In this document: one piece after another, positions 1-7,476 of the stretch
How the letters are laid out: each line of letters starts with the position of its first letter
How positions within the stretch are numbered: the stretch's first letter is position 1
Assembly: GCF_005405885.1 (NCBI RefSeq)
Contig: NZ_BJFL01000015.1
Location: 25,835 to 89,834 of the forward strand
From: Gandjariella thermophila
GTDB taxonomy: Bacteria; Actinomycetota; Actinomycetes; Mycobacteriales; Pseudonocardiaceae
DNA length: 64,000 nt
Reading direction: 5' to 3'
Made by a program: the position numbers and the translations under genes
Notes under the pieces: generated by a model
What the model was told of the DNA's origin: nothing
Databases searched by the model: none
Seen by the model: only the letters and a program-made list of their open reading frames with translations

Positions 1-551
1 TAGCACATCGCGGCCGCGGCGTTCTCGTCCGCGACGGCGAACCGGCCGGCGAACGGTTCGGCGGCGGCGAGCAGCGTCTCGTAGTCGTGCACCCGCGGAT
101 CGCCGGGCATCTCGCAGTCCGCGCCGTCGTCGATCACCACGACGTGCCGGACTTCGGGCATCTCGGCGACGATCGGCCACAGCGCGGGCAGCAGCGAGCG
201 GTCGACGAAGATCGCCTCGTCCCGGGCGTGCCGCACGATGTAGCGCACCTGGTCGGCGAACAGCCGGATGTTCAGCGTGTGCAGCACCCGGCCGGTGCAC
301 GGGACGGCGAAGTACAGTTCCAGGTGCCGCTGGGTGTTCCAGGCGAAGCTGGCCACCCGCGCGTCCGGTGCCAGGCCGAGGGTGTCCAGCACGGTGGCCA
401 GCCGCCGCACCCGCCGGGCCCACTCCGCATAGCTGACCGTCACCTCGCCGGTGTGCGTGGCGGTGACGATCGACCTGTGCCCGAAGAGTTGCTCGGCGCG
501 GTGGAAGACATGGGGAAGGCCGAGTGGCCGGTCCTGCATCAGTCCGTACAT
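1..551 (-). CDS. Acyl-CoA synthetase (AMP-binding), N-terminal part, cut by window edge
   Basis: The minus frame begins with ATG at 551, eight bases after a GAGGGG ribosome site, and stays open to the window edge (183 codons). The start reads MYGLMQDRPLGLPHVFHRAEQ, and later segments such as VSYAEWARRVRRLA and GRVLHTLNIRLFADQVRYIV are typical of the N-terminal subdomain of fatty-acyl-CoA ligases (FadD type). This family adenylates a carboxylic acid with ATP and transfers it to coenzyme A. The catalytic TSGTTG-type loop lies outside the window, so the substrate cannot be judged. It is divergent from the FIST gene, with about 205 bp between the starts. Confidence 0.85.
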   Translation of the reverse strand, partial: MYGLMQDRPLGLPHVFHRAEQLFGHRSIVTATHTGEVTVSYAEWARRVRRLATVLDTLGLAPDARVASFAWNTQRHLELYFAVPCTGRVLHTLNIRLFADQVRYIVRHARDEAIFVDRSLLPALWPIVAEMPEVRHVVVIDDGADCEMPGDPRVHDYETLLAAAEPFAGRFAVADENAAAAMC

Positions 552-756
552 CGAAACCCCTCACGAACAACTCTGGTCGCAGGTCGCCGACCGGAGTGTC
601 GCCCACCGGAGGCGCCGGGTCCACACGTCGGCCGGCAAAACCGTGCCCGCCGGCGGAAGTGGCTTCCCGGCGGAGGTCGGTGACCAGCAAGGTGATCGCC
701 GATCCATGGGTGCCACCGACTATGGTGGAGATCTCGGCAACCGCGGAGAGGGCGAC

Positions 757-1938
757 ATGAACGCGAGGCGATCGCCGGACGGCAGGCGCTGGATGGGGGT
801 CGGCAGATCGGCGGAGCCGGACTCGCGCGCCGCCGCCTCGGCCGCCGCGCGGGCCGCGCTGGCTGGTCCGGAACCGAAGTTACTGATCGTCTTCACCGCG
901 GTGCACCACGACGGCGCCGCGGTGCTGGCCGGCGTCCACGACGTCGCCCCGGACGTGCCGCTGATCGGCTGCTCCACACACGGCGAGATCGGCCCGGGCG
1001 GTCCGGCGGACGGCACGGTCACCATTGCCGCCATCGGCGGCGCGGGCTTCTCCGTGGCCACCGCGACCGCCGAGGCGGTGTCCGGCCGACAGCGGGTGGC
1101 CGGTGCGGAGTTGGCCGGCTCCGTGCGGCGGGTCGACGACCTGGCGCACCGGGTCCTGCTGCTGCTCACCGACGGCCTGGTACGCGAGCAGGAGACGCTG
1201 CTGCGCGGCTGCTACGCCGTGCTCGGCGCGAGCGTCCCGCTGTTCGGCGGGGCCGCCGCCGAGGGGTTTCAGCGGTGCGGGCCGTACGTGCTCGGCGGCG
1301 AGCGGGTGCTCAGCGATGCCGCGGTCGCGGTGACCATCGCCTCGGAGGCGCCGCTGTCCGTCGCGGTACGGCACGGCTGGCGCACCGTCGGCGACCCGAT
1401 GATCGTGACCGGCAGCGGCAACGGCTGGGTCTACACCCTGGACGACCAGCCGGCGCTGGACGTGTACCTGGACCGGCTCGGCGCGCCGCCCGAGGCCTAC
1501 ACCGACGCCGGCGCTTTCATCGACTTCGCCCTGCCGCGGCCGCTGGGTGTGCAGCGGCGCAGCGGGGTCGAGCCGCGCAACCTGGGCAACCGGGTGGACA
1601 TCGAGCGTCGTGCCATCTCCAGCGGCACCGCCATCGATCACGGCGGGCTGGTGTGGGTGATGACCGGCGACGAGGAGTCGATCCTGGCCGCCACCGACAC
1701 CGCGTGCGCTGAGGCGGTGTCCGGGCTCGGCTGCGAGCCGGTCGGCCTGTTCACGTTCTCCTGCTCCGCGCTGCGCCCGGTGCTCGGCGAGCACGGCGTC
1801 CGGCGGGAGAACGACCGGATGGCGAAATGGGCCGACGGGGCACCGTTCGCCGGCTTTTACACCTACGGGGAGATCGCCCGCGTGCGTGGCATCGACGGCT
1901 TCCACAACCAGACGCTCGCCGTCCTGGCACTCGGCTGA
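757..1938 (+). CDS. FIST N/FIST C domain sensor protein
   Basis: The protein is 393 aa, starting at ATG 757 behind GGAGAGG. It has the FIST N-terminal pattern (a core around LLIVFTAVHHDGAAVLAGVHD, then LIGCSTHGEIGPGG) and a FIST C-terminal half (EAYTDAGAFIDFALPRPLGV, then ending SCSALRPVLGEHG and AGFYTYGEIARV). FIST proteins are cytoplasmic sensory modules proposed to bind small ligands, often amino acids, and commonly sit next to signalling enzymes. Here the stop is 30 bp before the start of a GAF-GGDEF protein, so the pair probably forms a ligand-to-cyclic-di-GMP module; that is inference from context. The stop codon is the first three bases of repeat copy A. No membrane segment is seen. 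Confidence 0.85.
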   Translation: MNARRSPDGRRWMGVGRSAEPDSRAAASAAARAALAGPEPKLLIVFTAVHHDGAAVLAGVHDVAPDVPLIGCSTHGEIGPGGPADGTVTIAAIGGAGFSVATATAEAVSGRQRVAGAELAGSVRRVDDLAHRVLLLLTDGLVREQETLLRGCYAVLGASVPLFGGAAAEGFQRCGPYVLGGERVLSDAAVAVTIASEAPLSVAVRHGWRTVGDPMIVTGSGNGWVYTLDDQPALDVYLDRLGAPPEAYTDAGAFIDFALPRPLGVQRRSGVEPRNLGNRVDIERRAISSGTAIDHGGLVWVMTGDEESILAATDTACAEAVSGLGCEPVGLFTFSCSALRPVLGEHGVRRENDRMAKWADGAPFAGFYTYGEIARVRGIDGFHNQTLAVLALG

Positions 1939-1971
1939 CAGCCTGTCCCGGAACTGGACTGACCTGCGATG
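1936..1971 (+). repeat. Stop-codon-anchored repeat, copy A
   Basis: This 36-bp copy begins TGACAGCCTG and ends GACCTGCGATG. Its TGA is the stop of the FIST gene and its final ATG is the start of the GGDEF gene. It matches copies at 25681-25715 and 27504-27539 (minus), with 32 of 36 positions shared with the latter. The centre is an imperfect TCCGG/CCGGA dyad. Confidence 0.8.
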
Positions 1972-3492
1972 GCGCATCCCTCCGGCTTCCAGGTCCAGCA
2001 GATCCTCGAACTGCTGGCCGTCGTGTCCTCCTACCCGGACGAGGACTCGGCGGTGCAGGGCGCGGTGGAACGGGCCGCGCAGGCGCTGGAGGCCGAGGTC
2101 GCCGCGGTGGTCTTCGCCGACCGGGTCGCCGCCTGCGTCGGTTTCCCGGTCGGCGCGGTGCCCGAGGCCGACCTGTTCGCGGTGGCCCGGCGGGAGCGGG
2201 ACCGGCTGGACGTGCCGGGCGCCGGCCGGTGCCACACCGTCGCCGCCGGCTGGGGTGGCGGCCACCCCGGGCACCTGGTCCTCGCCCGCGGCGACGACCC
2301 GTTCTCGGTGGAGGAACGCAACCTGGTCCGCGGCATGGCGCGGCTGCTCGAACTCACCCTCACCATGCTGCGCACCCTGCAGGCCGAGCACGCCATGCGG
2401 GAGCGCAGCGACCGCCAGGCCGCGGAGAACGCCCGGCTGCTGGCGGACCTGCGGCAGCGGCAGCGATTACTGGAGAACCTGTTCGAGATCCAACGGGCGA
2501 TCTCCCACCGCCGCCCGCTCGGCCAGGTGCTGAACATGATCACGCGGGCGGCGCAGGACCTGCTCGGCGACGATATCGTCGCCTTGTGGCTGACCGACGG
2601 CCAGGGCGCCGACCGGTGCACCCTGGTCGCCGGGGTCGGGCTGTGCGAGGACGTCACCCGGCGGCGGCCCACGGTGACGCTGGCGGACGCGGGCGCGGTG
2701 GGCGAGTCGGTGTTGGCCGACGACGTGGTGGTGTGGTCGGCCGCCCGCGGCCCCGGCGCGACGCTGTCCTGGCTCACCGGTGGCCGGCTGCGCGCGTCGA
2801 TGGCCGCGCCGGTGCACGACAGCGGCACGGTCACCGGTGGCCTGCTAGTCGGCTCCTTCCAGCCGGGCCGCGACTACGCCGAGGCGGACGTGCAGACGCT
2901 GCGCGCCTTCGCCGAGCACGCCAGTCTCGCGCTCACAGACGCCAACACGGTGGACCGGATGTACCGGGCGTTCCACGACTCGCTGACCGGGCTGGCCAGC
3001 CGCGGCCTGTTCGTGGAGCGGCTGACCCAGCACCTGGGCATGGCCGAGCGGGAGAACCAGCGGATCGCGCTGCTGTTCATCGACCTCGACCGGTTCAAGG
3101 CGATCAACGACACGCTCGGCCACGCCGCGGGCGACCAGTTGCTGACCACCACCGCGCAGCGGTTGACCGCGCAGCTACGCGGCACCGACGTCGCCGCCCG
3201 GTTCGGCGGCGACGAGTTCGCCATCATGCTCTACGGCGTGTCCTCGCTCGCCGACGCGTCCGTGGTGGCCGAGCGGATCATCCGCGCGATCGGCGAACCG
3301 ATGATCATCGGCGGCCGGGAGTTCCGGGTCAATGCCAGCATCGGCATCGCGTTGAGCACGCCGGGCATGCCCAACCCGGCGGAACTGGTGCGCCGCGCGG
3401 ACATCGCCATGTACCAGGCCAAGCGCAGCGGGCGCGGCCGCTACCAGGCGTTCGCCGAGGACATGCTGCTGGCCTTCCCGGAGTCCGGCTGA
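1969..3492 (+). CDS. GAF domain diguanylate cyclase (GGDEF)
   Basis: This 507-aa protein makes cyclic di-GMP from two GTP. Residues about 1-125 are an N-terminal region that may be a degenerate GAF fold, about 130-165 form a charged helix likely to be coiled coil, about 170-325 look like a GAF sensor domain, and about 335-500 are GGDEF. The active-site loop RFGGDEF is intact with GGDEF at residues 413-417, and LLFIDLDRFKAINDTLGHAAGD supplies the metal-binding part. No transmembrane segment or EAL domain is present. The start ATG lies in repeat copy A and has no clear Shine-Dalgarno, so translation may be coupled to the FIST gene. The cyclase is probably regulated by FIST and GAF ligands, which are unknown. 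Confidence 0.9.
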   Translation: MAHPSGFQVQQILELLAVVSSYPDEDSAVQGAVERAAQALEAEVAAVVFADRVAACVGFPVGAVPEADLFAVARRERDRLDVPGAGRCHTVAAGWGGGHPGHLVLARGDDPFSVEERNLVRGMARLLELTLTMLRTLQAEHAMRERSDRQAAENARLLADLRQRQRLLENLFEIQRAISHRRPLGQVLNMITRAAQDLLGDDIVALWLTDGQGADRCTLVAGVGLCEDVTRRRPTVTLADAGAVGESVLADDVVVWSAARGPGATLSWLTGGRLRASMAAPVHDSGTVTGGLLVGSFQPGRDYAEADVQTLRAFAEHASLALTDANTVDRMYRAFHDSLTGLASRGLFVERLTQHLGMAERENQRIALLFIDLDRFKAINDTLGHAAGDQLLTTTAQRLTAQLRGTDVAARFGGDEFAIMLYGVSSLADASVVAERIIRAIGEPMIIGGREFRVNASIGIALSTPGMPNPAELVRRADIAMYQAKRSGRGRYQAFAEDMLLAFPESG

Positions 3493-3525
3493 CCGACCGC
3501 CGCCGCCGCGCGACGGCAACGTGAT

Positions 3526-3564
3526 CACGGCCCGCGGCCGGGAGTGAGCGCTCAGCGGGCCGTG
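3526..3564. terminator. Bidirectional hairpin terminator
   Basis: A perfect 10-bp inverted repeat (CACGGCCCGC / GCGGGCCGTG, 3526-3535 and 3555-3564) lies between the convergent GGDEF and chitinase genes and overlaps the chitinase stop. There is no T-tract, as is common in high-GC actinobacteria. Confidence 0.6.
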
Positions 3565-5090
3565 CACGGACCGTCGTCCGCCCACGCGCCCTGCTGGTTG
3601 GCGCCGGGCTCGTCACCGCGTGTCCACCACTTCGCCGTCCAGGTGCGGCCGGCGTGGGTGACCGTGTCACCGCGCACGTAGGTGCCGTTCGGGTCCCACG
3701 CCGCGGCGGTGCACGTGGCGACCGGCCGGCCGGAGCCGGCGCACGGGCCGTTGTCCACCCAGACGTTGTCCGGGTTGGCGCCGGGCACCTCGCCCTGGTT
3801 CCACCACTTCGCGGTCCACGCGTGCCCGTTGTAGGCGACCACCGTGCCCCCGACGTAGGGGTTGGTCGCGTTCCACGGCAGCGCCGAGCAACCCGCCCGC
3901 GCCGACCCGCCGGGGTTCGGCCGTGGTGGGGTGGTCCTGGTCGTGGCGGGCGGCCGGGCCGGCGCGGGTGGCCGGGCGGGCTGGGCGCCGGGCAGCACGG
4001 CGGCCGCGTCCTGGTTGCCGAACCGCGCGGTGAACCCGGTGAACTCCCACGGGCTCTGCGGGACGTCGCTGCAGCCGGGGCCCGGCTGCAGCGGGTCGCA
4101 CGGGCGGTCCCGGTCGACCGCCCAGAAGGTGAACCGGCCCAGCCGGTTCCGCAGCGCGTAGGTCAGCACGGAGCGGAAGTCGGCCTGGGTGAACACCTCG
4201 CCGGCGTCGGTGCGGCCGTTCATGCCGAGGACGCCCTCGTGCGCGTAGGCGGTGGCGGAGTCCCAGTCGAAGGTGGTCATCAGGATGCCGTGGAACGTCT
4301 CCAGCGCGGCGATCTGCGCGCGGTCGCCGGTGAAGCCGTTGTCGAAAGCCATGATCGTGAAGTTGTCCGGGACGAACCCCATGCTCTTCGCCAGGTTGAG
4401 GATCTGCTGCCCGAAGCCGCCGGTGCCCGCGGTGGTGCCCGCCGTGGTGATCGACACGTACAGGCCCGGGTTGCGCTGCCGGAGCAGCTGCGCGGCGCCC
4501 ACCTCGTTGGCCAGCGCCGAGGAACTCTCGTAGCCGGGCGCCTCCAGGTCGAAGTCGACCGCCCGGACCTGGTAGGCGTCCACGACCTGCTGGTACGCGT
4601 CGGCGGTGGCCTGCGGGGTGGGGCAGCTCTGGCCGAGCTTGGCGCCGCCGAAGCCACCGAAGGAGACCACCACGTCGCCGCCCGCGCCGCGCACGGTGTC
4701 GACCAGCCGCCGGACCGCCCCGTCGACGATCGGCCGGTCCCCGTTCCAGGTGGGTGTGCAGCCGCCGCTGGTGGCGGCCAGCACGAACGGCAGGGTGAAG
4801 GTCTTCTGGCCGGTCGCCGCCATGATCGCGGTCAGGTCGGGCGGGTTGTCCGGGTCGGTCAGGTACGGCGCGGCGCCGTACCAGGCGGGCAACGCCGCAC
4901 CGCGGGCGCCGACCTGCGCGCCCAGCGTGGTCTGCGGCTCCAGCGCGGTCGGATCGGGAGAGCTGCTGGTAGTGGCGACGACGGTGGCGGCGACGATCAT
5001 CACCGCGGCCGCCGTCAACGAGTACGTCCCGACCTTCGACCGGCCGACCTTCGAGTGCCCGACTCTCGACCGCCCTACTATCGACCGCAC
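3552..5090 (-). CDS. Secreted GH18 chitinase with two C-terminal chitin-binding modules
   Basis: The protein is 512 aa from GTG 5090, placed seven bases after AGGAGG; an upstream frame to 5309 has no better start. After a short basic stretch with VGRS/VGHS/VGRS repeats comes a hydrophobic export segment (SLTAAAVMIVAATVVA). The GH18 barrel follows, with the catalytic motif DFDLE at about residues 179-183 (Glu the general acid) and the substrate-wall sequence VVVSFGGFGG. After a Pro/Thr-rich linker, two CBM5/12-like modules carry the repeated WTAKWWNQGEVPGANPDNVW and WTAKWWTRGDEPGANQQGAW motifs. It should cleave chitin outside the cell, feeding the GH20 hexosaminidase and NagA. No DasR-like operator was found upstream, unlike for those two genes. 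Confidence 0.9.
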   Translation of the reverse strand: MRSIVGRSRVGHSKVGRSKVGTYSLTAAAVMIVAATVVATTSSSPDPTALEPQTTLGAQVGARGAALPAWYGAAPYLTDPDNPPDLTAIMAATGQKTFTLPFVLAATSGGCTPTWNGDRPIVDGAVRRLVDTVRGAGGDVVVSFGGFGGAKLGQSCPTPQATADAYQQVVDAYQVRAVDFDLEAPGYESSSALANEVGAAQLLRQRNPGLYVSITTAGTTAGTGGFGQQILNLAKSMGFVPDNFTIMAFDNGFTGDRAQIAALETFHGILMTTFDWDSATAYAHEGVLGMNGRTDAGEVFTQADFRSVLTYALRNRLGRFTFWAVDRDRPCDPLQPGPGCSDVPQSPWEFTGFTARFGNQDAAAVLPGAQPARPPAPARPPATTRTTPPRPNPGGSARAGCSALPWNATNPYVGGTVVAYNGHAWTAKWWNQGEVPGANPDNVWVDNGPCAGSGRPVATCTAAAWDPNGTYVRGDTVTHAGRTWTAKWWTRGDEPGANQQGAWADDGPCTAR

Positions 5091-5338
5091 CGTGTCCTCC
5101 TGTCGCAAGGCGTGCTGTCCTTTGCTACGCCGTGCCGGCGGGGAACGTTCACCAGCCTGCCGCCAGCCTGTCGAGTGAGCCGATGCTGGGCCAGCCGGTC
5201 GATATTCGCTGGGTCGAACGGGTCGCGGCGGATCGGTTGCCTTGCCTCGCCCGGATCCCGCTCGGCACTGTGCCACCGGCGGCGCGATCGATCGGCGGCG
5301 GTGTCGCACGCGCCGCGGCCGCGACGCAGGGGGTGACC

Positions 5339-6046
5339 ATGGCGCAGGACGACGGGCCCGGGGACGCGGGCGAGCACGAGGTGTCGGGTGCCGCGCCGGC
5401 CGGGCAGCGCCCGGCCGTGTCCTTCGCCGCCACCGTGCTGCTGGCCGTGCTGCTGCCCTACGGGACCTACCGGCTGCTGCTGGACTACGACTTCGAGTCG
5501 GTGGACGCGCTGGTGCTCGCCGCGGTTTTCCCGGTGGGTCTGGCCACCGTGGACCTGGCGCTGCGGCGCCGGCCGGACCCGCTGACCGGGCTGTCCGTGC
5601 TGACCATCGCGCTGGGCATCGCGGCGGGTGAGTTGACCGTGGACCCCCGCCTCGCGCTGGCCCGCTACTCGCTGTTCAGCGGTGGCTTCGCGGTGGTGCT
5701 GCTGGGCTCCCTGGCGGTCGGCCGGCCGCTGGCATTCGTGCTCTGCCGCACGTTCGTCGCCCGGCACGACCCGGAGATCGAGCGGGTCTGGCTGAACCGC
5801 TGGCGCGGCTGCCCGGCGTTGCGGGCCACGCTGCGCCGCATCACCGCGGCGTGGAGTGTTCTGCTGCTCGCCGACGCGGCGGCGCGGGTTGCCGTCGCCT
5901 ACACGTTGCCGGTGACGCGGGCGACCACGGTCAGCCACCTCGCCGCGGTGCTGGCGGTCGCGCTGCTGCTCGCCGTCACCGCGGGATACCTGCGTCGCGG
6001 GTTGCCGGCGATCCGCTGGGAGTTCGCCGAGCAGGACCGGGCCTGA
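5339..6046 (+). CDS. VC0807-like multi-pass membrane protein
   Basis: This 235-aa product from ATG 5339 starts with an acidic cytoplasmic tail and then has about six hydrophobic segments, for example FAATVLLAVLLPYGTYRLLL, ALVLAAVFPVGLATVDLAL, LTGLSVLTIALGIAAG and VSHLAAVLAVALLLAVTAGYL. The spacing and the DPLTGLSV segment recall the VC0807 family, whose function is unknown. It is divergent from the chitinase. A GAGTCG-C-CGACTC hairpin follows its stop. No catalytic motif is visible. Confidence 0.6.
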   Translation: MAQDDGPGDAGEHEVSGAAPAGQRPAVSFAATVLLAVLLPYGTYRLLLDYDFESVDALVLAAVFPVGLATVDLALRRRPDPLTGLSVLTIALGIAAGELTVDPRLALARYSLFSGGFAVVLLGSLAVGRPLAFVLCRTFVARHDPEIERVWLNRWRGCPALRATLRRITAAWSVLLLADAAARVAVAYTLPVTRATTVSHLAAVLAVALLLAVTAGYLRRGLPAIRWEFAEQDRA

Positions 6047-6069
6047 CGCCAGCCGGAGTCGCCGACTCG

Positions 6070-6085
6070 CATGGTCTGAACCAAT
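6070..6085. promoter_or_regulatory. DasR-type operator (dre) upstream of nagA
   Basis: TGGTCTGAACCA (6072-6083) matches the DasR consensus TGGTCTAGACCA except at the two central bases. DasR is the GntR-family GlcNAc repressor of actinobacteria. The site is 112 bp before the nagA start, and a related site precedes the hexosaminidase gene. Confidence 0.75.
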
Positions 6086-6197
6086 TGCCCTACTATCGGG
6101 ACAGCCGTCGGGGATGGTCGTGCGGCGCGTCCGGCGCGGCGAACCGGCGTGTTCCCGCCGGTCAGCGCTCCGGCGACCGGGAGAGCAGGAGGCTTTG

Positions 6198-7424
6198 GTG
6201 GTAGTTCTCGACCGCGCCAGGATCGTCACCGAAACCGGCATCATCAACGACGGTCACATCGCGGTCGAGGGCGAGACCATCGTCGCGGTCGAAGCGAACG
6301 GGCCCGGCGCGGCGCCCCCGCGGCTGGCGGCGGAGGCGGTCGACCTCGCTGGCCACTGGGTGCTGCCCGGCTTCGTCGATCTGCACAACCATGGCGGAGG
6401 CGGCGGCTCGTACGCCACCGGCGACCCCGAGTCGGCGCTGCGCGCCTACCGCTTCCACCGGAAGCGGGGCACCACCACGTCGATCGCCAGCCTGGTCACC
6501 GCCTCGGTGGACGACCTGGCCAGGGACGTGGCGGCGCTGGCCGAGCTGGTCGACGACGGCGTGCTCGCCGGCCTGCACCTGGAGGGGCCGTTCATCAGCC
6601 AGGCCCGCTGCGGCGCGCACGATCCCCACCTGCTGCGCGCGCCGGACCTGCCCGTGCTGCGCTCGCTGCTGCGCGCGGGCCGCGGCGCGGTACGGATGGT
6701 CACCCTGGCGCCCGAGCTGGAGGGCGGTATCACTGCGGTGCGGCACCTCGCCGAGTCCGGGGTCACCGCCGCCGTCGGGCACACCGACGCCGCCTACCAC
6801 ACCGCCAGGGACGCGTTCGCCGCCGGCGCCACCGTGGCCACCCACCTGTTCAACGCCATGCGGCCGATCCACCACCGCGAGCCGGGGCCGATCACCGCGG
6901 CGCTGGAGCACGACGGCGTAATCGTCGAACTGATCAACGACGGGGTGCACCTGCACGACGCGGTGGTGCGCGCGGTCTTCGGCGCCGTGGGAGCGGAGCG
7001 GGTCGCGCTGATCACCGACGCGATCAGCGCGGCCGGCCTGCCGGACGGCTCGTTCCGCCTCGGGCCGATGCGGGTGCGGGTATCGGCCGGGGTGGCCCGG
7101 CTGGCCTCCTCCGACGCGATCGCCGGGTCCACGCTCACCCAGGACGCCGCGCTGCGCAGGGCCGTGCTGGACGAGGGACTGTCCATCGTGGACGTTTCGG
7201 CGGCGCTGTCCGCGACGCCGGCGCGGGTGCTCGGCCTGGACGGGGAGATCGGGACCGTGCGGCCGGGCAAGCGGGCGGACCTGGTGGTGCTGGACGCCGA
7301 CCTGGCCGTGGTGGGGGTGATGGCGCGCGGCCGGTGGATCACCCGGTTCACCGGCAACGGCCACGCCGGCGCCGGCGGGAACGGCCACCGGGCGCGGACC
7401 CCTCCGGCGACCGAATCCGCCTGA
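6198..7424 (+). CDS. nagA: N-acetylglucosamine-6-phosphate deacetylase
   Basis: NagA removes acetate from GlcNAc-6-phosphate, giving glucosamine-6-phosphate for glycolysis or cell-wall synthesis. The 408-aa sequence has the amidohydrolase metal motif GFVDLHNHGGGG, the family signature LHLEGPFIS, VGHTDA, ATHLFNAM and the catalytic Asp in LITDAISAAG. The start is taken as GTG 6198 because CAGGAGG ends five bases upstream; TTG 6195 is a possible alternative. A DasR-like operator upstream suggests induction by amino sugars. The C-terminal tail (about 20 residues, Gly/His/Asn rich) is longer than usual. No nagB is adjacent. Confidence 0.95.
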   Translation: MVVLDRARIVTETGIINDGHIAVEGETIVAVEANGPGAAPPRLAAEAVDLAGHWVLPGFVDLHNHGGGGGSYATGDPESALRAYRFHRKRGTTTSIASLVTASVDDLARDVAALAELVDDGVLAGLHLEGPFISQARCGAHDPHLLRAPDLPVLRSLLRAGRGAVRMVTLAPELEGGITAVRHLAESGVTAAVGHTDAAYHTARDAFAAGATVATHLFNAMRPIHHREPGPITAALEHDGVIVELINDGVHLHDAVVRAVFGAVGAERVALITDAISAAGLPDGSFRLGPMRVRVSAGVARLASSDAIAGSTLTQDAALRRAVLDEGLSIVDVSAALSATPARVLGLDGEIGTVRPGKRADLVVLDADLAVVGVMARGRWITRFTGNGHAGAGGNGHRARTPPATESA

Positions 7425-7476
7425 GCGGCCGGTCGGCCCGCCGCCACCGGGTCGCGGCGCCCGCCGGGCGTGGTCC

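Noticed and set aside
880..2391. Long open frame on the minus strand across the FIST and GGDEF genes
   Set aside because: Low-complexity His/Arg/Gly-rich composition typical of the antisense of high-GC genes; the plus-strand proteins have clear domains.
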